DNA of 64,000 nt, from positions 4,092,001 to 4,156,000 of the forward strand of contig NC_080577.1 in NCBI RefSeq assembly GCF_029962835.1. Reading direction: 5' to 3'. Within the stretch, counting starts at the first letter, position 1, and every line of letters starts with the position of its first letter. The translations under genes and the position numbers were made by a program. The notes below the pieces were generated by a model. It had not been told where the DNA came from and did no database searches. It worked only from the letters and a program-made list of their open reading frames with translations. This document shows, one piece after another, positions 1-17,000 of this stretch. The DNA is from Magnolia sinica (lineage: Eukaryota > Streptophyta > Magnoliopsida > Magnoliales > Magnoliaceae).

Positions 1-1
1 T

Positions 2-4903
<4,902 letters not shown>

Positions 4904-5870
4904 TAGTCCGATTACCATCTCCCCTCTTACCACCTGATCTTCCACTCTTTCTTCCCACAATGGTGTTTCCTTCACCACCCTCCGATTAGAATTCAGTGTG
5001 GTGTGCGCCCCATCTCTTCGACCTATTGTAGAAATGTGGCTGGGTTGGAGTTGGTTGATTAGCTAGATACATCTGTGCCTGGCTGAGCTGGCTTTTATTT
5101 TTAACTTACTATTATATAAGTAATAATGATGGAGCGTCATGTTAGGTAGCTGTAGCTAATTTGATGGTTTTCTTGTCTAACAACTAACTCCTATATATTA
5201 ATAATAAAACTATACACTCGAAATTCAACTTCCAACAGCCTCTGCATGGGCAAACCAATCCGTTCTTTTACTTGGCCTAGGGTATTTAAGCTGATCTCAG
5301 AGCTAGTGCTGGATAATGAATTTTTGAAAGCTTGGTTGGGTGGAATCCTGCATAGGTGGTCCACATGTGAGATCCTCGTTGCACATCTGAGCAGGTCTGA
5401 AAATCAAGCCGATGGGGTGATTTATTCACGGTGGTGTTCATGCTGCAACTGGATCAGGGAGCTACCATACACCCTCTGACTGAAAAATACTCAGCCTGCT
5501 CTTTCCGCTTTTGGTAAATACATGACAGGTCTGTACTATTATTGTAAGTAGAACAAAAACTGATCTCTTACAACTGATGCACCGATACCCGTTTTATATG
5601 CTTCCAGAATCTCTTTTTCCAATTTGCCCTCGAAATGTCATATAGTATTAAGGGCAAAATGCTATACAATTGGTTGTGGGATGATCAGCTCTAGAGCGTG
5701 TGTTTTTCAGTCGGAGTGGAGAAGGGTGCTATTTTCCCATGCATCCTGCCGCTCTATTTCCATGCACTTGGCTTGAAACATCCCAACTTAAGGCCGTCCA
5801 TTTAATTGGGACATGTGAGGATTGGACGAGGATTAGCTGCGACCTTGGATCCAGCCAGGTGGGTGCCACT
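4904..5870. other. UGE 3' UTR and intergenic DNA
   Basis: The first 300 bp after the UGE stop are T-rich and carry a poly(A)-like AATAAAA near 5201-5207, so they are probably 3' UTR. From about 5240 there is a 77-codon open frame (5246-5479) with no family signature that I recognise, so I do not call it a gene. Nothing else is evident before the MITE at 5876. Confidence 0.5.
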
Positions 5871-5875
5871 CCGAT

Positions 5876-6265
5876 GGTGAGGCCCACCTTGATGTATGCA
5901 TTGTTTATCCATGCCGTCCATCCATTTTGCCAGCTTATTTTAGGTTATGGTCCCAAAAATGAAACAGACACGAAACTCTACACCACAGAAAACTGAGCAT
6001 TTAACGCCCACCATTAAAAACTTCCTAGGGTCCACTGTAATGTTTATTTGCTGACCAACCTGTTGATGAAGGGAAAACGCAAATATCAGTTGATTCAAAA
6101 TTTGCGGCCTCCCAAAAAGCTTTTAATGGTGGGAATTCAATCCATACTATGCGGTCCACTTGAGATTTGTATCTACGTCATTTTTGGTACCATGTCCGAA
6201 AATAATCTATCAAAATGGATGGTCGGCGTGGATGCACAAGGTTGGCCCCACGATCAGGGTAGAAC
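5876..6265 (+). mobile_element. Palindromic MITE, copy 1
   Basis: This is one of a family of near-palindromic elements seen repeatedly in the window. The left arm has CCACCTTGATGTATG, then CCATGCCGTCCATCCATTTT, then TTTTAGG. The central loop has CCAACCTGTTGATG and CAAATATCAG. The right arm repeats the left in reverse complement: GGTCCACTTGAGATTTG, CATTTTTGG, AAAATGGATGGTCGGCGTGGATG. No coding capacity is seen. The long inverted arms and lack of a transposase suggest a foldback-type or Mutator-like MITE; the superfamily is not established. Confidence 0.7.
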
Positions 6266-7230
6266 CACAAGTCTGCATCCGGGATCACAGCCAATACGCG
6301 TTCGTGAGGATTCAAATATGGGAAGGCATAGGGGGTCGCAGTGGGCAGGGTTGCCTATCCTCCCCACTAAACGGAGATCTATCATATAAACGGTTTCCTC
6401 CCATCTAAAAAGTCCCAGAGGGAATTTTACCCAAAAAACCCGAAGTAATATGAATTTACTTTCGTAGCTTTTTAAAAAAGCTAACTCATTAATATATAAT
6501 TATCATTCCACTGCCTTCCATTATATTTCTTTAAACTCAGACTTACCATTAGGTGAGTCACCTCATGTTAGGTTAAGGGCCGAAAAATCACTCCCATCCG
6601 TAGTTCAGTGGACCACATGAACAAAAAGTGTGGAGCAAAAAGTGTAGAGGATGATGATCACATTTCAAATTGTTTCCCTTAGTTATGGCTCACTTGAATC
6701 ACGGATGGGCCCGAGTTTTACGACATAGGCCTAAATTTAGGTGTGAAATGTAATGGCTGGAATAAATTTCATATGATCATTATGGTGGGCCCTGTAAAAA
6801 TCAGTGGTGAATTTAATATAATCATCACAAGGCCCATTGGGATGCTTGTGCAATATTTACTCGACCATTAGATACTTGTCCAATATAAGGCCCAGAGAAA
6901 AAATTAAGCTGATGAAGGAAACAATAGGGAGAGAAACATCCACCCTAGATTTTTATAGGCTCACTATAATAACCATATAAAATTCAATTTAATAATTAGA
7001 TTTCATACAAAAGCGTAAGCCTGTGGACCAAAAATCATACTTATCGGTGATTTTTGTTTGTATATATGGTTAATGGAACCACTCACATATCTTTAGATTG
7101 CCTTTTTTTTCATACAATGGCAGGCCACTTGATGATTGGACAAGGACAACTTAGTCAGTTCATCATTGGCCTGTGCCTGGCACAGACACTGGGCCAAGAG
7201 TTCAAGCCCAAGCCTGGCCCTGGAGCGAAG
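6266..7230. other. Intergenic DNA, no gene seen
   Basis: AT-rich sequence with scattered GTGGGCC and GGCCCA words that look like decayed MITE arms. No open frame of recognisable family and no RNA gene were seen. Confidence 0.5.
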
Positions 7231-7866
7231 CTTAGGGGTTGTTTGGATGCCTATAAAGTTTTAAGATGTAAACGTTTTACACCTGAAAATGACTTTTAAG
7301 TGATAATTTATTTACACGTAAGTAGATTATGTTCTTAGCTAACTTGTAAAGTGTTTATAATGGATAGAGTAGGAATTCATATGATAGAGTTTGGGCAGTA
7401 AAACCTTTCAAAATCTGTAAATCAGATTAAAAGACTTGATTTTTTTGAGCCCCAAGAGAGCATTAAAGCATACATACACTAAATAGATCCGATGTCTTTC
7501 GCGCATTACAATGGCCTCCAAATGTAATTTGGAAGTTTTTAATGATGGATGTTCCATCCTTCGCTTGTGTGGTCTATTTGGTAATCAATTAGCTGTGTTT
7601 AAGGATCATAGTAGAGCATTAAGGGAAGCACATGATGGATGGATTGGATATACCATACACAATATGATGGGCCCGACATATCATGAGCATATAACAACCA
7701 TTATGTTCTATCATATATAATACCTTTTTAACTACAAAGATTTTACCTGTAATTTGAAACAAGACTTTTTATTAGGTTTCATATTATAGCTAAAATATGT
7801 AACGTGTTTACGTTTTATAAAGGTTTTACAGGCAAAAATAGGTATCCAAGAAGTCCCTATAATCCG
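7231..7866. mobile_element. Candidate hAT-like MITE
   Basis: The stretch begins TTAGGGGTTGTTTGGATGCC and ends ...GGTATCCAAGAAGTCCCTATAA. The last part read in reverse complement (TTATAGGGACTTCTTGGATACC) matches the start, giving roughly 20-bp imperfect terminal inverted repeats of the GGGGTTGTTTGGATG kind common in plant hAT MITEs. Subterminal TTTTACA/TGTAAA motifs are also mirrored. No transposase is present and no clear 8-bp target duplication was found, so the call is tentative. Confidence 0.42.
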
Positions 7867-10690
7867 ATTACCTTAATTCCTTTACAACTCAAAGATTTTA
7901 TAGGCACCCAAAATACTGCAGTCCTACAGGGTCGGGCCACCCAGACTATTGCATCACATAGTTTTATGTTATTAAAATCTATTATACAATGCTGGATATA
8001 CAGCGTGCCCAGGTTATTGGCTAGTTGAAGTGGCCAAGTGATTCAAAACGTTCGTGTACATGGGCTATGCACCAAAAATCCCTTCAGATTGGAAGATCCA
8101 GGTAGAGTGTTGGCTTTTCTGGGTTGAGGACATGTTGCTTTATTTTCTTCTTTAAACGTGTCTTTATTGGCCTCCCGTTGATTAAGGAAAGTGTATGAAT
8201 TTTTCAACTGGTATTGTTTATATATATATATATATATATATAACATGAACCAATCACAACAATGGGCCCACTTTTACAATCTGAATCCGGATGCCGCGGC
8301 GCGGGAGGATTGGAATTTTGACCGTCGTGAAGGTTTTTTTTTTCAAAAATAAAAATAAATAGAGTAGGGGAATGCAATAGTTGGGTGAGTACCCACCAAG
8401 TGAATTGAGGCCGATAATGAGTAGATCATTATGGTCTCTTTCCGCTAATGAGGATTTTGAACGAAGGAATTTTGACCGTTGTGAACTTTTTTTTTTTGTA
8501 ATTTGAAGAGCAGGTTTACTACCAAGGCTCGTCCTTTCTGTTCCCATGAGATGATCCAGACCGTTCATCTTGAAGCTCCTATTGTGATCAATATGGAAAG
8601 ATTTTTTTTTTTTTTTTTAAAAACACTGGTCGGACATCATCACGGTTCATGCTGAGCTGCATTAGAAACTGCTTTCACCAAGTCACTTTGTTTAGGTGAT
8701 GAGATTTCGGATCATTATTTTTTATTTTTTTTTCTGCAGTTGGGATTAAATTGACGGTCTGGATCATCACATGGGGCACCTTACTAACAAACCTCTTCAA
8801 AGAATGCAAGCTTGTTTTCATTATTCTAAGCCCAACCATCATCATGCACCTTTCTTAAAAGAGTATAGTTGTGGGCCATCGATCGAAGGGTTTTGATCTT
8901 TGAACTGCATAAGATGAGCGGCCTGGCCAAAAACAACGCAATGCACTTGTTTCCATACCCTTTGTGCATTGTAGACTCACGTGAGCTCCTTTTGGTGGTG
9001 AGTTTCGTTCGATTCTTGTTTAATTAACAGTTCAAAGACAAAATTCCCACCGCTTCCACGTGGCACCAATCGCTAATCACAACCGTTCAGGGGCATGTCT
9101 ACGATATGCTGGCCTTTCATTGTGTGGCCATACATAGATTGTCTATAACCCTACAAAAGAACGGTGGAGAAGAAACAAGTATTAGGGTAATCCAATCATA
9201 TCGCTTTTTGGGTGACCATGGCCTGGATCTCCTGCTACCGTCAATCTGATGGGCCAGGTCTCTCTTATTCTGACCACCAAATAACAAATCCCACCCGCTA
9301 AATGACCATGATAACCTTCTCTACTTCAACCAGACAAGGCCAATTTGGGCAATTTTCACCTGCCCCGGGCACCCAACCTACTGAAGAACCGGAGCTGCTA
9401 ACAGAACGTGGGTCAGATGATTTGGTCGTCTGACGCACACGAACTTGCCACGATTTTTAACAAAATGAGGAATTATACGACACGTGATCACCCAAAGCTT
9501 TGTATACACCCGTTCTCCATTCTCAAAAGTGGGGCCCACACTTAGGTAATCCAGATCACCGATGAGTGGCCCATGGTCAAAAAATCTCCACATAGGAGGG
9601 CCCACATCTTCTTGCGATTTTCAATTCTGACTTGTAGGGCCCATGATCCTGTAATCCACACCATTGCTCTGCTGTGTTCCATTGCGGGTGGAGGATGCCT
9701 AAAAAATTGTGTAGTCCTAACCTTTCGATTTGTGGCATATAGGCTTAAGAAGAAAAATACATCAAACGGTCCATATTCAACTGAAAAAAAGGTATCCCCG
9801 GGAAATTTTGAGCCAATCTATATCCGCATTTAACAGATCGACGGTCTGGATTACCGAACCACGAACCTATGTGTCATGATTGAGAACACGTGCATACTTT
9901 CAAAGATGCTGGCCACGTATCATATAGTTCCACGCTCGAGTGCAATGTGCACTCGATACGTGTCTATGATCCCGGAGCTACTCATCTGGCAATACGTGTC
10001 AGGAAAATCAGGCCGAACTGACCGTTGGGTGGGCCTCACAGGCTCATCTTACCAGGACCGTCGGTCAATTGATCTTAACCGTACACGTTACATGATCTGT
10101 ACGCACTAGAGGTGACCGGATAAACGGATCCAATATCACATGGGTGCGCCTCATTTCTACGTGTGAAGCAGCAATCGAGTCCACTCATCATCTCTCGGTT
10201 TTCTGGCACCGTTCATCAACAGTGGGGAGCAACAGATCAATGGTCTAGTATTTACCGAAGAATGGGCCACTTGTCAGAATAAAAAACGCGCGTATACTAT
10301 ACAAAGCCGCGGCCCATGTATGTATCCCATCCTGGGAGTTATTTTGTACTCTGGCAGAGTATGGCTCTTGATACCATGCACTCAGAAATTGTACAAGTGT
10401 CATAAATTAAATAAAAATTAAAACCGATTAAATTGTACATCCTAGTATATATAAGCCATGTTCCTAAAAATAGATTGTTTTAAGAATCATAACCTCTGAT
10501 TAGAGGACACTTGCTTGTTGAAATAAGACCATTCGTTTGATTTTGGACAGTCCAATACATGTCCACCAATCGGATACTTAGGTAATCAAATAAGGATTTT
10601 TTATTAATTGATGACACAAATAAATTGGTTCCCATAGTTTGGACAGTTTAATATAATTTAATTTCATGCCACGTCAGCAAGTTCTAAGTG
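7867..10690. other. Intergenic DNA upstream of the dynamin gene
   Basis: No gene was seen here. The stretch includes a (TA)n run at about 8218-8242, several poly-T/A runs and GGGCCCA words. Short ORFs are not convincing. Bases beyond about 10,300 probably serve as the distal promoter of the downstream dynamin-related gene, but no specific element can be assigned. Confidence 0.45.
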
Positions 10691-10719
10691 ACTGCGTATC
10701 ATCTGTACTTGTGCCAGAG

Positions 10720-10793
10720 TATAAAAGTGTCTCTTTCCTGTAATTCCTTTTTTCAAATTATAAAAGCGAACGCGCGCTTCCTTCGCCGTTCCC

Positions 10794-10839
<46 letters not shown>

Positions 10840-10935
10840 CAAGCTCCGTTCTCTTCCTAACTTCCTCTGATCATCGTCTCCGGCCAAACCATCGAATTTC
10901 CGCCGGAATCTGACGCCATTCTCGCCCTATAAATA
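10720..10935 (+). promoter_or_regulatory. Core promoter candidates of DRP1A-like gene (three TATA-like boxes)
   Basis: Three TATA-like boxes precede the start codon: TATAAAAG at 10720-10727, TATAAAAG at 10759-10766 and TATAAATA at 10928-10935. A (TC)20 tract runs between the second and third. Using the middle box would place transcription start near 10790 and put the TC tract in the 5' UTR. Using the last box would give a leader of only about 45 nt. The sequence alone does not decide which is used. Confidence 0.5.
10797..10837. repeat. (TC)20 microsatellite near the dynamin promoter
   Basis: A perfect dinucleotide tract of about 20 TC units lies 170-210 bp upstream of the ATG. TC-rich tracts are common in plant core promoters and 5' UTRs. 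Confidence 0.95.
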
Positions 10936-11004
10936 CGGAAAACCTCTTTCAATCTTTCTACTTCTCCTTTCCTTCTTGTTCTCTCTTTGTAAGAGAGAGA
11001 GAGA

Positions 11005-14000
11005 ATGGAGAATTTGATATCTCTGGTGAATAACTTGCAGCGGGCCTGCACTGCCCTAGGCGACTACGGGGAAGAAAGTGCTTTGCCGACCCTCTGGGAT
11101 TCGTTGCCAGCAATCGCCGTTGTCGGAGGACAGGTCATCAGCTCTTTCTCTCTCTCATTTTCTGTTTGCAGATGTTTGTTGCTCTGTCTGTTCTCATGAT
11201 GCAATTTGTGTATCTTCCTATCTTTCTTTTTTCCTGTTTTAAATGGAAGATTCCGTGTGTTTCGGTTTTCGATTTGAATGGGAAAATGCAAATTTTTGTT
11301 TTAAATTCTGTATGTTTCTCTCTCTCTCTCTCTCTTGTTGCAATTTTGTCGATATCTGTGAATTCTTATTTATATTTTGGATCTGATTTATCTTTTTCTT
11401 GTTCGATTGCGTATATGCAATTCTCTGTTGATTCTCTTCTCAATTTTATTATCTCTTTGGCACTTTTTTTTTATTCTGTTATTTATGTTTCCTGTCAGCT
11501 TTATGTTTTTTATTCTCTGTGCTGTAATTCTGTCTCAGTTTCAACCTTTATGGTAATTGGTACAGCAGATTGAAATTTCAACCTTGTTCTGTTGATTGTT
11601 TCACACTGGAACTTTGTGAAGGATTTCTATGACGTGGATTTCGGTTGGTTAGCTTTTGGAGACTTGTTTTATTCTTTTCCAGTATTTTTTAAAATTATTA
11701 TTTAAAGATATTTTTCTTCCATTTTTATTTGGGTGAGTTGCTTCATCTATCAGAATTGAAATTTTGTCAAAGGAGATCAGGATCTCAACATTATCTCTTG
11801 ATCTGAAGATCCATTTCATTTCTTAATGTAATTCTTTAGTGCTCTGCAGAGCTCCGGGAAGTCTTCGGTGTTGGAAAGCATTGTCGGAAAGGACTTCTTG
11901 CCACGTGGATCTGGTAATTTCTGGACCAGTCACTGTTTTCCTGAGATGGGTGTTCCCTTTAAAGATTGAGGAAATGACGTGGGGACTGAAAAATGTGTGC
12001 AGGAATTGTTACTCGACGTCCACTTGTCCTGCAGCTTCATAAGATTGATGAAGGAAAAGAGTATGCGGAGTTTCTTCACCTCCCAAGAAAGAAGTTCACT
12101 GATTTTGGTAATTACTCACAGAATTTGATTTCAAAGATTGAATTCCATATTGGCCTTTTCCTCAAGCAAGTTTTTTCATTATTTCATGTCTTGAAATCAG
12201 AGACAATAGAGATTAGCGTTTCATTTCATGATTCTTATAGTCTGATTGTTTCTTGGCAACCACTAGTTTATTTTTTTATTTGATGCTAGGCATCCTTTGA
12301 TTTAAGAATGTTAAATTCAAAAGGTCATCTTTTGGGTCTGCTCTCAAGTTCCTCCCCTTGCTATACAGAAGATCCGCTGCATTCTTTATGAATACTATAT
12401 CTGCACAGTGTCATTCTTCACTAACTAGTCCTCGATGATGCTTAGTGTGGCCCTCTGGGCTTATGATTGATTATAACATAGGTATTTACTATCTCAAAAT
12501 AGTGGAAGCTTAAGAAGTTACCAGAATGTTATGATTATGGTTGATGAAAATTCAGTCTGGGTGAATATTTGATGTTGCTACACAAAAATTGCAGTTTATG
12601 TAGGTGATGGATCAGTTCAGTCATATTTGTAGTTTGTTTGCAATTACACACTTACTCTGCTGAGGTATTGTTTAGTTATAGATTTATTTATTTTTGGCCT
12701 CTGGAAATTCCCAGTTATCAATGCCAACAATCAGTTTTGCGGTATTCTCTGCTTAGATATGCAGGATGATTTTAGCACATCCTCGAAACTTATTTCCGCA
12801 GCCCATTTTTCATTTTAGTCTTAAGCCATTTCTGAAACTATTGTTTTGATTGAAATGTTGTCTTTTTTAAATAGTTTTTATTGAAATGTTTTAACAGTGT
12901 ACCATTTAGCAACCATGGGTGTTATTGATATGCATCTTTCTTTTTCTCATTTAATTATTTGGCATCTCCTCTTACATTCAAGTCTTGGCTGTGCTCGTGT
13001 AGCTCTGGTGAGGAAAGAGATTTCAGATGAGACTGATCGAGAGACAGGACGCACCAAACAAGTGTCCACTGTCCCAATTCATCTCAGCATTTATTCTCCA
13101 AATGGTGAGCTTTTAGATACCTTTTGGTTTTTTTCTTCCCCATTTTTCTTTAATATTGACGTCCCATTTAAACTTGGCATAATACACAATCATGTTTTTG
13201 TGACGTTCTAAGAACGTTTTCATGGATGAGGGTATATACTGGTAGTAGAGAAGGCTAAGTGTCTATCTGTATTCTTTTTAAATTTTACTTGTGAAACTCC
13301 GTACAAGGAGTAACAAGTCCGCTCTCCATGGAAAACCACATTTTAGCTATTCAACCAAGAGGTTCTGCAATTGTAAATTGGAAGGTGAGCATTGGATGAT
13401 TTTTCCCTAGCCCTGATCTTCATGTTCTTTCAAGTCAATGGAACAATGGGGCATGCTAAAGTCTTTGGACCATCCTCTAAGCCTCCGATACTCTTCCAAC
13501 TTCAGTGCATTGATTAGATGGTTAGCATCATTTAATAGAGGTGAATTTTGAGAGAGATGGACCATCGAGGTGTGTCTTAATGATGGATGGTCCAAATCAA
13601 TGATTGGGCTTTTTTCTTATATGATCAGTATGGGCAGTCCATTCTCCTAACCATTAATCATATACTTAGGATCCTCCAATCAAATTGATTTTTTGAAGAG
13701 ATGAGGGCCATCAAAGGTGGGTTGTACATGATGGATGGTCCAAACCAATGACTGGATCTTTTCTAGTATAATCAATATAGAAGAACATTCTCCTAATGAT
13801 TGTTCATATTGTTACAATCATCTGATTGAGGTGATTTAAAGATAGGGGGGCCATCAAAGGTGGGTCTCTCCTGATGGATGGTCTAAATCAATGATGAAAC
13901 CTTTTCTAGTGTAAATAATTGTCAATATGTTACCTATTGGCCCATTTGGCCAGTGCATACAATGGGGACTATGTTGCAAAGGAGTGGTGGGCTGGTATTA

Positions 14001-17000
14001 TCATGGCCTTCCAATACATAAAAACAATTTATGTGGTTTACTGTTTAGTTTATAATGCATATTCTTAGAAAAAAAAACTTTGAAATAATAATTTTAAAAA
14101 AAGGGTAAAAAGTTTCTAAGAAAACAATGTAAACTCCCAAATAGGTGAAAGAAAGAGTTGCTACCCTGGCCAAGGTGTGCTATAAAATGGTATCGTGGTG
14201 TAACATTCCCCACTGATACAATTACATGTAATGGCTATTATGGCCCTGTAACAGGTTAGAATATTTTTTTGTTAAGAAAATTCAAAACAATATGGGAAAA
14301 TCCCAAATATGTTTTTTTTTTTTCCTTTTTTTCTTTTCTATGTTGATGATGGTGTAATGGCCCATTCTTTGGTGGGAATGCTATCTCAACTTGTCTAATG
14401 GCTTTATGAACCTAATGAGCTTAAATTGACTGCAAAAACTCCTACATTTAATTTTCTAAATATTTAATATCGATAATAAGAATAACATGAATGTGATACC
14501 AATGATGAGACGATTAATTATTTAGGTTTATATAACCGAAAAATATTTTTTTTTGGGATTTTTCTTGACAGTCATTATTCATCTGAAAAAAAAATAAATC
14601 TAAGGCATGAATTTATACATACCGTAAAGTGTGTAATGATAATGGCCATTATGACCACCATTATTGTTATGGAATACCTTACTAATTGAAGGCATGAATT
14701 CGTACATTTATTCATCCTACATCTATTCTTAACCACTTACAACAAATATTAAGCCAAAAAAATACTCTCTCTTATTTTTTTGAGAAAAAGATACATTTCG
14801 GAGGGATTTTTTTTTACAGTCACTGACTCACTGTTTATCCGAAAATCAGCATAAAATAAAAAAGATTAAAAAATACAAAATGGGAGTTTAATGACTAATC
14901 TAATGTATGAATTTGTACATCTTCTAATAATTTATAGTCTTATATTAAACAAAAAAAAAACATTTTTGGGAGATTTTTCTTGACAGTCACTGTTCATCCA
15001 AAAATTAGTCAAAAATAAAAAAAATTCAAAAAAGCACAAAATGGGATTTTAGTTACTAATCTGAGACATGGATTTCTACATCTATTCCAACCATTTACAA
15101 TCAATATTTAACAAAAAAAAGTTATTTTGGAGGTATTTTTCTTGATAGTGAGTGTTATCAAAATCCTATGATTTATGATATACAAGTTGAATCTTAAATC
15201 CACCTTAAATCCATTTTTATATGAATTCTATGATTCTATGATCCGAATACTATTATTTATGATTCATGGTATACTTCTTGTCTTCTATTTTAAGCTTCAC
15301 TTGGCTTTCATTTTATGTTTTTAAATTGATGGGGGCTTTAATAATTGTTTAGAAAAGGTAAGTTATTTTATTTGTTCTTTACAAGAGATTAAATTATATA
15401 TATTCTCTTCCATGTTAAATCATGGAGCCTTTTTTATGATTTCTTACTTCTTAACTGGTCAAAATACTAAATTGACATATGACTTATTTGGAATGTTTTT
15501 ATGGATATTTATAATTATGTTGACTTATATGAATTGTGGGATGATGTTTAGAGATCAAAATATCTTCTTTTTTTTTTTTGTCGGTTTATAGCATCAAATG
15601 CTGCTTTTCCAATGAGATTCTACACTCAAGAGAGGTAATAAGAATATAAATAATTAAAGGATCCTGGTATGTTTTTAAGGGAAATTTCTTGAAAGAAACA
15701 AAATAATGAAGAGATAAGAATCCTTTGATGCCATATATGATATTACTTGGTGCATATTGATGGCAAAAGGATGATTGATGAATTTTATTTTTTATTTTTT
15801 TCTAATTTATTTATATAATTTTCAAAATTCTAAGAAATTTATAAAAAATCTTATGATTTGCTATTTGATATGATTCAACCCCTATTATGATTTGTGATTC
15901 GATACGATTCAACCCCTATTAGGATTTGCGATACGATAATGATTTTGACAACATTCTTGATAGTCACTGTTCATATGAAATTAAAAAAATACAAAAATAA
16001 ATGAATTTTAATGACTAATCTAAGTAACAATTTATACATCTATTCCAACCACTTACAACCAATATTAAATTTTTTATTTTTTATTTTTTATTTTTACATT
16101 TTTTGGGAATTTTTCTTGAGAGTCAATGTTATTCGAAAAATCAGCTGAAAATAAAAAAAATACAAAAATAATATAAAATCGGATTAAAATGAGTGTTTAG
16201 TCTGCAAAGAGTGCACACTGTATGTTGAAATTAGCAGAGGATCATCAAGAACAATGAAAATTAAAGAGAAATGGAAAATTGTGGAAAAGGAAGTCAGTTG
16301 TGCCAGGACTACAAGTAATTTGCATGAGTGGTTTACAAGTAATTCAAATTAAATTTTGCCCAAATGATGGGGCCCAAGTTGGATGTATCATGGACTGCAA
16401 ATTGTGCTTATTTGAGTGACTGACCATTGGATTGGTGGAAATTTATTGGGCATTTAAAAATTGGAAAATATTCAATGGTCCTATTTTAACAAACAAGTTC
16501 CCACAAAGAAGAGACTGGGATTGTTCAACCAATATTATTTTGAGATTGTGACCTAGCAACAATGAGTTCCACAATTTAATTGGTTTAGCATCATACTCTG
16601 CCAACACATCAAATGACTCCTTGTAGGTGCAAGATGTTTACTTTCCACATTTTTTCACAGAACCTTCTCCACTTGAATTTTCTTGGTTCCCGAATAGGCC
16701 CTTAAGTAGTGTGATGGTTTATGCACCTATAGGAAAAAGGAAAAAAAAATTGTACATTTAATGTGCATGAATCTAAATAAAACCGTTTAATTTTTGTCCC
16801 CAGTTTGTATTATAGTGCTTGACATAAAATCTGATGGTCCACATTGCCCTTACTAACAATGCAACATCTCGGAGCGATATCCAACAATCCATATTGCTCA
16901 AGAAGTAATTAGATGGTTGAAGACAATCAATTGGGCCAGGACAAAGATTGGAAGGCAAGGATCAAGATCGACAATTACACCATTGTGAATTGGGAAAAAA

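Noticed and set aside
10688-11051. Short ORFs across the TC tract and on the minus strand of DRP1A exon 1
   Set aside because: Low-complexity translation or antisense shadows of the dynamin exon.
13480-13600. Minus-strand ORF as an exon
   Set aside because: It lies in the 145-bp tandem repeat within the DRP1A intron.
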